NCBI GenBank assembly: GCA_039197065.1
Contig: JBCCUL010000025.1
Span: forward strand, 62,001 to 126,000
DNA length: 64,000 bases
Direction of reading: 5' to 3'
Source of the DNA: JANQPX01 sp039197065
GTDB taxonomy: Bacteria; Pseudomonadota; Alphaproteobacteria; Geminicoccales; Geminicoccaceae
The notes beneath the pieces were generated by a model, which did not search any database, had not been told where the DNA came from, and saw only the letters and a program-made list of their open reading frames with translations. Both the position numbers and the translations under genes were made by a program. Position 1 is the stretch's first letter; each line of letters begins with the position of its first letter. Of this stretch, positions 52,254 through 61,579 are shown one piece after another.

Positions 52254-53810
52254 ATGGATGATCAAGATGAAGTCTTAGCCTTCCTGAGTGAAGGCAGTGC
52301 ATTCGGCTTCCCCGATCAGCAGGTAGAGCGTATCGACACCCATGCCGCGATCATCTTTCTCATCGGCGATCGCGCCTATAAGCTCAAACGCGCGGTTCGC
52401 TATAGCTTTCTCGATTTTTCGACGATCGGAAAACGGCATCGCATCCTCGACGCCGAATACCGTCTTAACCTTAGAACGGCACCCGATCTCTATCGACGGC
52501 TCATTCCGATAACGCGTGACGAAGCCGGTCAACTCGCCTTGGAAGGCGAGGGTGAGGCCGTCGACTGGCTTTTGGAGATGAAGCGTTTCGATCAGACTAT
52601 GCTGCTCGATCACCAAGCCGAGGAGGGCAAGTTGGATGCGTTGCTGATCACTGCACTCGCATCCGAAATCGCAGACCTGCATGATGAGGCGCCAGTCCGA
52701 AGCGGTGGTGGCCATGCCGCCATGGCATGGATCGTCGACGGCAATGTAAGCGATCTCGAGTCACTGAAAGGCGACATTGGCGAAGGCGAAAAAATCGCCT
52801 CGCTGATTGATGCAACCCGTGCGGAGCTTGCCCGTCAGAGGACGCGTCTGGACGACCGCGCTGAGGCAGGCTTCGTCCGTCACTGCCACGGCGATCTGCA
52901 TCTCGGGAACATTTATCTAGACGATGATCAGCCCGTCCTCTTCGACTGCCTGGAATTCGACGAGGCGCTCGCCACGGTCGATGTTTTCTATGACCTCGCC
53001 TTTCTCGTGATGGATCTTTGCCATCGCGGTCTTGAGGATCACGCGATCGATCTGCTCACTGGCTATCTCGATCGCACCGAGGACGACGACGGCACGGCCC
53101 TGCTACCCTTGTTCCTTGCGATCCGCGCGACCATCCGCGCCAAGATCGAGGGCTTCGAATTCAGGACGGCTGGATCGTCGGACGAAGGCTCGAAACACCG
53201 GGTCAATGCTCTCGAATATCTCGACCTCGCTGCTAACCTGCTTACTGCCGAGCGACCTCGCCTGATCGCGATCGGCGGCTTCTCCGGCACAGGCAAGTCG
53301 ACCGCCGCACGGCTACTCGCGCAAGAGCTTGGTCAACAGTCCTGGCCCGTCGTCCTTAGAAGTGACGTCATGCGCAAACGTCTCTTCGGCGTTGAGCCAA
53401 CGACACGGCTTGATGCCGAGGCCTATCGTCCATCGCGCACGGCTGAGGTCTATGGGCATCTTCGCGATCGCACCGAAAAACTCCTTCGCGCAGGAAGAAC
53501 CGTCATCGCCGATGCAAGCTTTCTCGATCCGGTGGAACGATCCCAGATCGAAGACCTTGCCGATGAGATCGCCATTCCGTTCCAGGGGGTCTGGCTCGAG
53601 GCGCCGAGACATGTACTAGAACGCCGAATCCAGGAACGCCGCGGCGACGCCTCCGATGCCGACATCAATGTCCTCAAAAGGCAGATCGAGCAAAGCGTTG
53701 GCGAGATGACATGGACTGTAGTGAATTCTGGCAGAGATGCTGAGCAGTCCGCTTTGCAGATCCTTGCGGTGGTCAAAAGCGTAGCGTTGCGAACGCCGAT
53801 ATGCGGCTAA
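52254..53810 (+). CDS. Two-domain protein: aminoglycoside-phosphotransferase-like kinase plus P-loop kinase
   Basis: This is a 518-residue protein. The N-terminal domain (about 1-320) has a protein-kinase-like fold as in APH enzymes: VYRRL-type lobe, then the catalytic loop HCHGDLHLGNIYLDDD and DCLEFDEALATVDVFYDLAFLVMD. The C-terminal domain (about 335-518) has Walker A GGFSGTGKSTAARLLA and a gluconate-kinase-like P-loop fold. The fusion is known in many proteobacteria as an uncharacterised family; antibiotic resistance is not implied. Its substrate is unknown. It closes the FNR-controlled right part of the island. Confidence 0.85.
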   Translation: MDDQDEVLAFLSEGSAFGFPDQQVERIDTHAAIIFLIGDRAYKLKRAVRYSFLDFSTIGKRHRILDAEYRLNLRTAPDLYRRLIPITRDEAGQLALEGEGEAVDWLLEMKRFDQTMLLDHQAEEGKLDALLITALASEIADLHDEAPVRSGGGHAAMAWIVDGNVSDLESLKGDIGEGEKIASLIDATRAELARQRTRLDDRAEAGFVRHCHGDLHLGNIYLDDDQPVLFDCLEFDEALATVDVFYDLAFLVMDLCHRGLEDHAIDLLTGYLDRTEDDDGTALLPLFLAIRATIRAKIEGFEFRTAGSSDEGSKHRVNALEYLDLAANLLTAERPRLIAIGGFSGTGKSTAARLLAQELGQQSWPVVLRSDVMRKRLFGVEPTTRLDAEAYRPSRTAEVYGHLRDRTEKLLRAGRTVIADASFLDPVERSQIEDLADEIAIPFQGVWLEAPRHVLERRIQERRGDASDADINVLKRQIEQSVGEMTWTVVNSGRDAEQSALQILAVVKSVALRTPICG

Positions 53811-53935
53811 AGGCGCAGTTGATCTACGTCGGGATCTTCGAGCCGTCAATTTCAGAGCAAGAATGGGCCGTGCGCAACTGAATTGATCATGCCATCAATG
53901 CTGGCTCGAAAAGCTGCTCGTTGAAGGGAACTGAT

Positions 53936-54802
53936 ATGCGGATCGGCATTATTGGCTGTGGCAATATGGGGGGCGGCATGGCGGCACATCTGCTCGACAA
54001 TGAGAAGGAGGTGCATTGCTTTGATCCAAACCCGGACGTCCTGATCAGCCTGGAAGCGCTTGGCGCGATCAAGGCTGCCTCGGTGTCGGTTCTCGCGACA
54101 CGATGTGATCTCATCATCCTTTCGCTGCCGAATGCCGCCGTCGTGCGTGCCGTCATGGCCGAGATCACACCCCATCTCCGCGAAGGAAGCGTGGTCCTCG
54201 ACACCTCGACATCCGAGCCGGAGACCTCGAAGGAGATGGCTGCTCTGGGCGCCTCCAAGGGATTTGCGTTTGTCGACGGACCGGTAAGCGGTGGGCCTTC
54301 TGCGGCCCGTCTGGGCACGATGACCATGCTCATCGGCGGCGATCGGGACGTCATCGATCGGCTGCAGCCGGTGACCGATCTCCTTACGGCCATGACGGTC
54401 GTAGTCGGCGACTCCGGGGCAGGCCACGCCGCCAAGATCGTGAACAACATGCTCTGCGCCGCCAATCTCGTGCTCGTGTCAGAGGCCGTTCGCCTGGGTG
54501 AGGCGGCGGGCGTTAGCGCCAGGGATTTGCTGGAGGGTGTCAATGCCGGTTCGGGGCGAAGCGGCGTCAGCGAGGTTAATTTTCCGAGATGGATTCTAAA
54601 TGAGGCGTTCGATTCCGGCTTCACCATGGGTTTGATGCGGAAGGACATGAGGCTTGCCCGGAAGCTTGCCGAAGAGAGTGGCGTCGCCCTGGAGGGTTTC
54701 GATGCAATCGCCCGCATCTGGCTGGAGGATTCGAGAGCCATTTCTGATACGGCCGATTTCAATGAAATCACAAAACATGGAGATGAGAGGGCTGGAAAAT
54801 GA
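53936..54802 (+). CDS. NAD(P)-dependent beta-hydroxyacid dehydrogenase (3-hydroxyisobutyrate dehydrogenase family)
   Basis: This 288-residue protein opens MRIGIIGCGNMGGGMAAHLLD, a Rossmann site. DGPVSGGPSAARLGTMTMLIGGD is the family substrate motif, and the catalytic Lys lies in HAAKIVNNMLCAANLV. The ATG at 53936 follows AAGGGA; a TTG five codons upstream is less likely. It overlaps an aldehyde dehydrogenase gene by 4 bp. Such pairs oxidise a beta-hydroxy acid or alcohol stepwise. The substrate cannot be named. Confidence 0.88.
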   Translation: MRIGIIGCGNMGGGMAAHLLDNEKEVHCFDPNPDVLISLEALGAIKAASVSVLATRCDLIILSLPNAAVVRAVMAEITPHLREGSVVLDTSTSEPETSKEMAALGASKGFAFVDGPVSGGPSAARLGTMTMLIGGDRDVIDRLQPVTDLLTAMTVVVGDSGAGHAAKIVNNMLCAANLVLVSEAVRLGEAAGVSARDLLEGVNAGSGRSGVSEVNFPRWILNEAFDSGFTMGLMRKDMRLARKLAEESGVALEGFDAIARIWLEDSRAISDTADFNEITKHGDERAGK

Positions 54803-56307
54803 GTGAACGCAGGAGGATCTTTGCAGACGACCTTTCCGCCCTCGGCCTTGGGCCTCGACCTCAAAGCCTGATCGGCGGTGAGCTTGTTGATGGCACTGGC
54901 GAGACGATCTCGCTCGTCGATCCGTTCACCGAGGAAGTCCTGACGGAGTATGCCGATGCGGGCGCCGACCTCGCGGAAAAGGCCTGCCTTGCGGTACGTG
55001 ATGCGCAGAAGCTCTGGGCTAAGCACCGCTCGGCCGCAGCGCGCGGACAGGTCCTGCAGGATGTTTCTCGCGCGGTTGTCGACAAGGCCGAGCCTCTGGC
55101 CCATCTCGAATCGCTGATAGCCGGCAAGCCCCTTCGCGACTGCCGTGTCGAAGTGGCCAAAGTCGCCGAGATGTTCGCCTATTATGCCGGCTGGGCGGAC
55201 AAGCTGCATGGCGAGGTCATTCCCGTCCCGTCGGGGCATCTGAACTACACGCTCCGCGAACCTTTGGGTGTCGTCTTTCAGATCACGCCCTGGAATGCGC
55301 CCATCTTCACCGCCGGCTGGCAGATCGCCCCCGCGATTGCCACCGGCAACGGCGTGGTCATCAAGCCGAGCGAGCTGACGCCGCTGACCACGGTCGCCCT
55401 GGTGCAGCTGGCGGAGGAGGCAGGCTTGCCGAAGGGGCTCGTGAACGTTCTTGCAGGCCTGGGACCGACGGCTGGTCAGGTCGCGATCAAACATGAGACG
55501 GTGCGCAAGGTCATCTTCGTCGGCTCGCCCGCAACCGGGCGTCGGGTGGCGATCGCCGCGGCCGAAGCGCTGAAACCTGCGGTTCTCGAACTCGGCGGCA
55601 AGTCCGCCAATATCGTCTTCGAGGACGCCAATCTGCGACACGCCTGCCTTGGTGCGCAGGCCGCGATCTTCTCCGCTGCCGGGCAAAGCTGTGTCGCCGG
55701 ATCGCGGCTCTTGGTCCAACGTACGGTGCATGACGAATTGCTGGACATGCTCTCAAGCGGCATGAATGCAATCCGCCTCGGCGACCCCCTCGATGGAGCC
55801 ACAGAGATCGGGCCGATCAGCAATGCTCGCCAGTTCGCCCACATCTCTGGCATGATTGATGGCGCGCGCGCCGATGGGGCGGACGTTCTTACCCGCGAGA
55901 CCCGGCCGGATGACGGCTTCTTCGTTCCGCCGACGGTTCTCCGAGGCCTTGGCAATCGGGCGAAGGCGGCGCAGGACGAGATTTTTGGACCCGTGGTCGC
56001 GGCCATCCCCTTCGAGGATGAGGAGGAAGCGATCCGGATCGCCAATGACACGTCTTATGGCCTCGCCGGCGCCGTCTGGACGGCTGATGTTGGGCGAGCG
56101 CATCGGGTCGCCGAAGCCGTTCGCGCGGGTACGTTCTGGATCAACAGCTACAAGGCGATCCACGTTTCCTCGCCGTTTGGTGGGTCGCTGAATTCCGGCT
56201 TTGGGCGATCGAGTGGCACGGACGCGCTGATGGAGTATACGGCCGCCAAGAGTATCTGGCTGGACAGCGCCGCCACACCGAAAATTGCGTTTGGCTATGT
56301 TTCTTGA
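54799..56307 (+). CDS. NAD(P)-dependent aldehyde dehydrogenase
   Basis: This 502-residue ALDH-superfamily enzyme has ITPWNAPIFTAGWQIAPAIATGN and VIKPSELTP for cofactor binding, VIFVGSPATGRRV, the general base Glu in LELGGKSANIVFED, and the nucleophile Cys in GQSCVAGSRLLVQ. EIFGPVVAAIPFEDEEEAI and FWINSYKAIHVSSPFGGSLNSGFGR complete the fold in pieces. The subfamily is that of betaine/gamma-aminobutyraldehyde-type or hydroxymuconic semialdehyde enzymes. It is in one operon with the dehydrogenase before it and the VOC protein after it. Confidence 0.92.
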   Translation: MSERRRIFADDLSALGLGPRPQSLIGGELVDGTGETISLVDPFTEEVLTEYADAGADLAEKACLAVRDAQKLWAKHRSAAARGQVLQDVSRAVVDKAEPLAHLESLIAGKPLRDCRVEVAKVAEMFAYYAGWADKLHGEVIPVPSGHLNYTLREPLGVVFQITPWNAPIFTAGWQIAPAIATGNGVVIKPSELTPLTTVALVQLAEEAGLPKGLVNVLAGLGPTAGQVAIKHETVRKVIFVGSPATGRRVAIAAAEALKPAVLELGGKSANIVFEDANLRHACLGAQAAIFSAAGQSCVAGSRLLVQRTVHDELLDMLSSGMNAIRLGDPLDGATEIGPISNARQFAHISGMIDGARADGADVLTRETRPDDGFFVPPTVLRGLGNRAKAAQDEIFGPVVAAIPFEDEEEAIRIANDTSYGLAGAVWTADVGRAHRVAEAVRAGTFWINSYKAIHVSSPFGGSLNSGFGRSSGTDALMEYTAAKSIWLDSAATPKIAFGYVS

Positions 56308-56337
56308 GGCGTGTCAGGTGACGGCAAGGCGAAAAGC

Positions 56338-57219
56338 ATGAACGCCTCGTTCGGCATCGACCACCCGCTGATCGCCGTCAACAACATCGAGGTTGTTCGG
56401 GATCGGATGATCTCGCTCGGCTTCAACATGACCGCCATCGGCAGGCATCCCTGGGGCACGAACACCAGCCTCGCCATGTTCGATGGATGCCTGATCGAGA
56501 TCATGGGCATCCATGACAAGCGTTTGCTGGACGAACACCCCGCCGGCGGTTTTTGTTTCGGCCGCCATGTTTACGAGCATCTTCAAGAGCGCGAGGGGAT
56601 CGCGCTCACCGCCCTGCACAGCACCGATGCGACTGCCGATGCTGAGCGTGCGAAGGACGCGGGCTTCACTGTGAGCGGCCATCTCGACTTCGGCCGGGAC
56701 GTCACCCTGCCGGACGGGCGAACCGGGCGCACCCGAACCACACTCGCCTTGATGCCGGACAGGCATTGGCCACGCCTCTCCTTCTTTCTTTGCCAGCAGC
56801 ATCGACCGGACCTGATCTACGTCCCCGAATGGCTGGAACATCCGAACACGGCCTGTGGGATTTCCGGGATCACGGTTCTGGCCGACGAAAGTGATCACGT
56901 TGCCCTTATCGGCAAGTTCGAGGGCCTCTACGCATCAGCCGAAATGACCGAAGACGGTTTCGATATCAGCACGGCGAATGGCCGGATCAGGGTGCGGACG
57001 AGACAGGCCATCGAAAGGGAATTCGCCACGCTCCCGAGCGCCATCAGCGCCAGTGGCGCACCCTGCATCGTCGCCTTGGATTTGCGGTGCAAGAGCCCGG
57101 CAAAGCTCGGCCGGTGGATCGAGAACAGCGGTCTCGATCACGAGACGACCGGCGATCGCTTGACGCTGACCAACCCCGTCGAAACGGGAAATGTATTCTT
57201 GCAGTTCTCGACGTCATAA
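56338..57219 (+). CDS. Glyoxalase-like (VOC family) protein
   Basis: This 293-residue protein begins MNASFGIDHPLIAVNNIEVVRDRMISLGFNM in pieces, the opening of the Glyoxalase_3 type. GTNTSLAMFDGCLIEIMGI follows, then a second VOC-like half with YVPEWLEHPNTACGISGITVLADE. Metal-ligand His and Glu residues are plausible (DHP, LIEIM, HPN) but unproven. A GTG at 56311 is possible, but its ribosome-binding site is too close. It ends an operon with two dehydrogenases and lies just inside the right attachment repeat. Confidence 0.78.
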   Translation: MNASFGIDHPLIAVNNIEVVRDRMISLGFNMTAIGRHPWGTNTSLAMFDGCLIEIMGIHDKRLLDEHPAGGFCFGRHVYEHLQEREGIALTALHSTDATADAERAKDAGFTVSGHLDFGRDVTLPDGRTGRTRTTLALMPDRHWPRLSFFLCQQHRPDLIYVPEWLEHPNTACGISGITVLADESDHVALIGKFEGLYASAEMTEDGFDISTANGRIRVRTRQAIEREFATLPSAISASGAPCIVALDLRCKSPAKLGRWIENSGLDHETTGDRLTLTNPVETGNVFLQFSTS

Positions 57220-57253
57220 GCGCCGGCTCATCTCGAAGTCGGCCAGAATGAGA

Positions 57254-57297
57254 ACGAAATCTGAAACAATATTGAAAACATAACGAAATCACGAAAT
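57254..57297. repeat. Three direct copies of ACGAAAT next to the right attachment core
   Basis: ACGAAAT occurs at 57254-57260, 57283-57289 and 57291-57297, the last touching the tRNA-derived core. The position is that of recombinase arm sites. The sequence differs from the GCTTCCC heptamers near the left copy, which would fit a different, lost integrase. The sample is small. Confidence 0.35.
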
Positions 57298-57351
57298 TCC
57301 TAATCTGTAGGTCAGAGGTTCGAATCCTCTCGGAGTCACCAATCTTTTCAA
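57297..57351 (+). repeat. Attachment-site copy 2: 3' half of tRNA-Arg(CCT)
   Basis: The same 45-nt tRNA 3' half as at 3289, from the anticodon loop TTCCTAA to CCA at 57339-57341, then AATCTTTTCAA. One base in the acceptor strand differs (CGGAGTC instead of CGGGGTC). The preceding bases are A/T-rich and do not form a 5' tRNA half, so this is a scar and the right boundary of the island. Confidence 0.85.
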
Positions 57352-57688
57352 AGAGTTAGCGAGCAAAGGCGGAACATTGAAGGGGATTTGGGTACCGCAT
57401 GGGCACCAAGCCGCCTCAAGAATCGGCGCCCGAAGCCAGCCCCAACGATCTACTGTAGCTGGGAATTCAGAGCAGTATTCCGACTGCATTCTTTTCATGC
57501 TCGCTTGGCTCCGATCTCGCAGCCGAGTGCATCCCGATCACCAGCAGGACGCCCGGTCTCAATCTAGCCGTTCGCCGGAAAGCCGCCGCCTGCCTATGTT
57601 TCGGGTGCATCGTCAGATTGGGAGCGCTGACCATGAACACCGACGCCTCATCCGTCATGGCAGCACCATTTAGGCCTACTTGGCGGAG
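57352..57688. other. 337-nt interval without a gene, just right of the island
   Basis: Short frames on both strands lack ribosome-binding sites and family motifs. A minus-strand frame ending with a TPRGFEPLTYRLGIS-like peptide is simply the antisense of the tRNA repeat. Confidence 0.6.
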
Positions 57689-58675
57689 CTAGCCGTTTGC
57701 CCAGTGACAGTAAAATGGCGGTGCTTTGTAAAATCCGGCTAGGCTGTTTGCATCGTGATCGAACCAACCTCCGAGCCAACCCGCATACGCGCCGCAGAGT
57801 TGGTCGCTGTTCTCGGTCTGCCGGATCAAGGCAAGCACAGTCTGCGCCGCCATCATGCCGCTCATCAAGGCACGGAGCACGCCGTGTGACGAGGCGGGAT
57901 CGAGAACGCCGGCAGCATCGCCTGCGATCAGAAAACCAGGACCAGCAAGATTGATCTGGCGGCGCCAGGTGACGTTGGCGCGGACGCCTTGGCTTTGCGC
58001 ATCTGCATGGCCGTTTTCCGAGAGATCGAGATTGACCCAGGCCGTCCGCCCATCACCGAGTGGAGCCTGCCATCGCCAGCCTTCTCGAAGGCAACAAAGC
58101 GTAGGCTGGCCATCGCTGGCTTCATCGTCCAAAGATTGATAGCCATAGGTCGCATTCAGGCGCGGCGACATGATCCGGCGTCTCAGACGAAGCTGTCCGC
58201 CGAGCCAATGGCCGCCGCCGGAGGCATCGATCAACCAGGATGCCGGGATGTCGCCACCATCGCTCGTCTCGATCCCGACCACGCGCTGCCCGTCGAGCAA
58301 CGGGCGACGTGCCCAGCTGGCAATCCGCCCTGCGCCCTCAGCAAGCGCCTGGTCGAGGAGAAGCTGATCGAGCACCGCCGCCGGCGCTTGAAAGCCCCGC
58401 CAGGGATTAGTCTTGGGTCCGCCAAAGGCGTGGAATCGCGAAGCTGTTCCAGATGAAACCCAGTGACCGAGATGACGCCGAAAGCCGGAGGCCTGCACGC
58501 GGTCACGGACACCCAAGCGCTCGAATATCGGCTCGACACCGGGATGAAGACTCTCTCCCGGCCTTTTGGAGGTTCCCTTTCGCCCCTCGACAAGGCATGT
58601 CGGCACCCCGGCGCGGGCTAGTAGAATTGCGGCGGCTGAGCCCGCAGGCCCGGCACCAACAATGACCACGCTCAT
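57689..58675 (-). CDS. LodB-like FAD-dependent oxidoreductase (maturation partner of the LodA-type oxidase)
   Basis: This 328-residue flavoprotein has MSVVIVGAGPAGSAAAILLARAG as the FAD site, GESLHPGVEPIFERLGV, and GPGFLIAGDAAGVLDPASSHGVLRALMSGMMAA near the C-terminus. These are the marks of the tryptophan-halogenase/geranylgeranyl-reductase group that includes LodB. LodB-type proteins hydroxylate the Trp that becomes cysteine tryptophylquinone in LodA. The gene overlaps the 3' end of the LodA-like gene by 4 bp, which is the main support for this role. Confidence 0.85.
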   Translation of the reverse strand: MSVVIVGAGPAGSAAAILLARAGVPTCLVEGRKGTSKRPGESLHPGVEPIFERLGVRDRVQASGFRRHLGHWVSSGTASRFHAFGGPKTNPWRGFQAPAAVLDQLLLDQALAEGAGRIASWARRPLLDGQRVVGIETSDGGDIPASWLIDASGGGHWLGGQLRLRRRIMSPRLNATYGYQSLDDEASDGQPTLCCLREGWRWQAPLGDGRTAWVNLDLSENGHADAQSQGVRANVTWRRQINLAGPGFLIAGDAAGVLDPASSHGVLRALMSGMMAAQTVLALIRQTENSDQLCGAYAGWLGGWFDHDANSLAGFYKAPPFYCHWANG

Positions 58676-60984
58676 GCGATCAGTGCATCGCTATTGATCC
58701 AGTTGCCATCGTTCTCGCGTCGAATGACCGGGCCATTGCCAATGAACATGGTGGTTCGCCGGGTGATCGGCATGATGCGCCGCTGCGGATCATTCGGATG
58801 GGCAGCGACCGGCTCCGCCGGCACCAGCTCCAGACGATAGACCGGTTCGTTCATGGTTGTACCGGCCTCCCCGGTTGCCGCAATCAGTTCGGGATCATCG
58901 GCGGGCACCCGGCGAAACTGACTGACCCGCTCTTCGGCGCGACGTCGCCAAAGCTCCGAGGGATCCGGAGCCGTCAAAAGGCCAAGGGCGCGATAGGCCA
59001 GGAACATAACTGCGGTGCGGTTCAAGAACTCACCTCGGCCAACGTCCCGAAACCGCTCAGGCAGGAAGCTGTTGTTGGCGGCATTCAGCGTATAGTCGGC
59101 ATGATCAAAAGAGGGAAAGTCGATGTGGGGAACACCGTCGACGTCGATCTCGCGGGGGCCGGGCACGCCATCCCATGCCGGCTCGCCGCCCCGGCCCATT
59201 TCTTCATCCGTGAGCGGCGTGACCGTCGGCCAGTGACTGCCGGGCGGGTACATCTGGCTCGTATCAGGGCTGGCGCCTGGCCAGAACGCAGAGAGTGCCG
59301 AGCAAAGCTTGGCATCTTCCGGAAACGGGCTGCCCAGGCCAAAGGCGGCGAGGTGCTCGATCAACTGTCCTTGCTGCTCAACCACGCCCTTCGAGACATC
59401 CCAGCCCGGCTCGAATACATGGCCTGCCGAATCGGGAAGACAGGGGCTGCGTTGGGCACTCCTGCCGCCGGACGCCGTTTGACCGCGTGCGTCCCCGGTC
59501 TCGAAGGCGACAATCGCTGTGATGGTGTCGTCCTCGGGGGCGAATTTCGAACCCGGAAGCTGGAGATTGGCGGGGAGACGCCCCTCGTTCAAGGGAGCTG
59601 GATCCAGACGCCAAAGAGTCCCCGGACCGAACGTAGCTTCGACACGGTCGCCCCATTCAGCCAGTTCCCGTTGCTCGGCGCGCGCGAAGAAATCCGGCGC
59701 CGTGACCAGGGAGTAGGCCGCTTTGGTTGTCGGGAACTGGAATCCGAGTGCTGGGATCGACACGTCGATCCAGCCGTCTCCGGTGTAATCGACATAGTGC
59801 AGGGCCTGATAATTGCCACCGCGGACAGCCGCTCCGACATCCGCAATATCGTTCAGGTCTTGCGTGGTGCCATCCTCTAAAAGCTCGGTACGCGCGTGGA
59901 CATATTCCGGCGCCAGTCTCGGATTGTGGTCGCGCGAATTGACGTCCAACGGTGGAATCCGGATGGTCGGGCCACCGTCGTATGTGATAACGCCGGCCGG
60001 CACGGGAAAACCGACAAGCTCGCCTGCAGCATTGCTGGCCGGCTCGACCAAGGCTGCATGTGGCACCGGCGCCAACAGCGCACCGCCATGGTTAGCATCA
60101 TTCGATAACTTGGCGATGCCGTCGGTGAAACGATAGGGCGCTTCGTCGAGCAGGGCTGCGGGAACGGGGCTTTGGCTGCCGCCCGATTTCAGTCGGTCGA
60201 AATTCTCGTGAATCCGCTTGAGCTTCTCGTTAAGATGAAAGCTCTCGAAGGTCAGCGCCAAGTCAAAACCTTCGAGACATTCCGGGCCGTTGAACAGCTT
60301 GTGCACGGGAACCCAGAACTGCCGTCCGCCATCGCCCTGACCGGGGCGCATCGGTCGGTCCGCATCGACCGAACCCGATCGCGCGACCGCCAGCCAGGCG
60401 CTATAGCGCGCCGGCACCGCGGCTAAAGCGGCGGGATCGCCATCGACCTCGGGGTGAAATCCGCGCAGATGGCCTTCATAGCGCGCGCCGGCAGTACCGA
60501 CCCGACTGATCCCCGTGCGCGAAAAACAAAGATCGGCATGGCGTCGGTGGGGGGTGCCGGTCGCCGGTCGGTATTCATAGGCAAAAACCACGATCGCCAA
60601 CTGGCTAAGATCCCTCGCCGCCTCGGCCTGCAGGATCGAGAGGTTGCGCGCCGCAGCTGCAAAGACATAGTTCTCGACCAGCTCAATCATCGTAAGCGTG
60701 GGAAAGGCGCCAAGCGGCTGGCCGTCCGCGCTGCTTACGACGTTAGGGCTGGCCAGGGCGTGATAGAGTAAACTCTGTGCGGGCTGCCCGGGGGTTACCC
60801 CCCGAACGCCCTCCAAGGCAAAATCTTCGAAACCGGGATAAGTTCGATCGACCGGGAGCACCTTGCCGAGCTCGCCTTCGAGATCAGCAGCATCGATGTT
60901 GAGGCCATGCGCTGCAAAGAGTTCGCGCCACCCCTCATCAGCCAATGTTTGCAACATGCTGCGTATGTCATCGATCAATGCCAC
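58672..60984 (-). CDS. LodA/GoxA-like cysteine tryptophylquinone amino-acid oxidase
   Basis: This is a 770-residue protein. The C-terminal half matches LodA-family oxidases: AKLCSALSAFWPGASPDTSQM with Cys561, TVTPLTDEEMG, and EPAWDGVPGP with Trp604. Cys561 and Trp604 are the likely cofactor pair. YVHARTELLEDGT and the long N-terminal region (LHGLNIDAADLEGELG..) lack a signal peptide. Known members oxidise the epsilon-amino group of lysine or glycine and give H2O2. The substrate here is unknown. It is followed, with 4-bp overlap, by the LodB-like gene. Confidence 0.85.
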   Translation of the reverse strand: MALIDDIRSMLQTLADEGWRELFAAHGLNIDAADLEGELGKVLPVDRTYPGFEDFALEGVRGVTPGQPAQSLLYHALASPNVVSSADGQPLGAFPTLTMIELVENYVFAAAARNLSILQAEAARDLSQLAIVVFAYEYRPATGTPHRRHADLCFSRTGISRVGTAGARYEGHLRGFHPEVDGDPAALAAVPARYSAWLAVARSGSVDADRPMRPGQGDGGRQFWVPVHKLFNGPECLEGFDLALTFESFHLNEKLKRIHENFDRLKSGGSQSPVPAALLDEAPYRFTDGIAKLSNDANHGGALLAPVPHAALVEPASNAAGELVGFPVPAGVITYDGGPTIRIPPLDVNSRDHNPRLAPEYVHARTELLEDGTTQDLNDIADVGAAVRGGNYQALHYVDYTGDGWIDVSIPALGFQFPTTKAAYSLVTAPDFFARAEQRELAEWGDRVEATFGPGTLWRLDPAPLNEGRLPANLQLPGSKFAPEDDTITAIVAFETGDARGQTASGGRSAQRSPCLPDSAGHVFEPGWDVSKGVVEQQGQLIEHLAAFGLGSPFPEDAKLCSALSAFWPGASPDTSQMYPPGSHWPTVTPLTDEEMGRGGEPAWDGVPGPREIDVDGVPHIDFPSFDHADYTLNAANNSFLPERFRDVGRGEFLNRTAVMFLAYRALGLLTAPDPSELWRRRAEERVSQFRRVPADDPELIAATGEAGTTMNEPVYRLELVPAEPVAAHPNDPQRRIMPITRRTTMFIGNGPVIRRENDGNWINSDALIA

Positions 60985-61579
60985 AGTCGTCCTCCGAATG
61001 ATCGGTCAGCTCGAAAGCGGAACGAACGGAGATCCAATGATGACCGCCGCGCCGTCGCCGCAGGCTGGTGCTGGGTTGAAAAAGAACCTCTAGGCGAAAC
61101 ACTGCCCGCACTCTTTCACATCTTCGAAGCAAAGACTGTGAAGTACTTCACTCTTCTGCGCGGGCCATTGGCGACGAGTCTAGCCTGTCGCCGCGTCCGC
61201 TGCTGGATGAGGAAGCGGTCTCCCGATCGCGCCGGCCGAGCTTACGGCAGGTTTGCTCGGCAGCTTGGGACGTACCGGCCATCCAGGCGTCGATGGCGGT
61301 GAGTGCCAGAACTGGAAGTGAGGTGTTAAGCGCTGAAAGGCCGGAAAGTTTACTAAAGTGGTCCCTTATTCAGCTGCTCATCAGCCGTCTCCGCCGCCGG
61401 CTGTCACAATTCCGCGACCTTGCGCCTGTAACCTAGTAATGCTTTGCCCTTAAAGAGTGACGTTTGGGGTGCCATGGAGCCTGTCATCGATGCTCCCGCT
61501 CGCTCCGTCTCCTGCGATCGCATTCCCAGGGCAGGCTACCGGTTGCCGTTCAATGAATGCGCCGCATGGGGGAACGACA
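60985..61579. other. 595-nt interval without a supported gene
   Basis: It separates the divergent LodA-like gene and the Na/Pi symporter gene. Short frames are present but without starts, motifs or coding-like composition. No FNR-type dyad was seen. Both genes' promoters should lie here. Confidence 0.5.

Noticed and set aside
52254..53810. Aminoglycoside resistance gene
   Set aside because: The APH-like domain belongs to a broad kinase fold and is fused to a P-loop kinase; nothing indicates an antibiotic substrate.
57289..57498. Minus-strand frame ending TPRGFEPLTYRLGIS
   Set aside because: This peptide is the antisense translation of the tRNA 3' half and a well-known annotation artefact next to tRNA genes.
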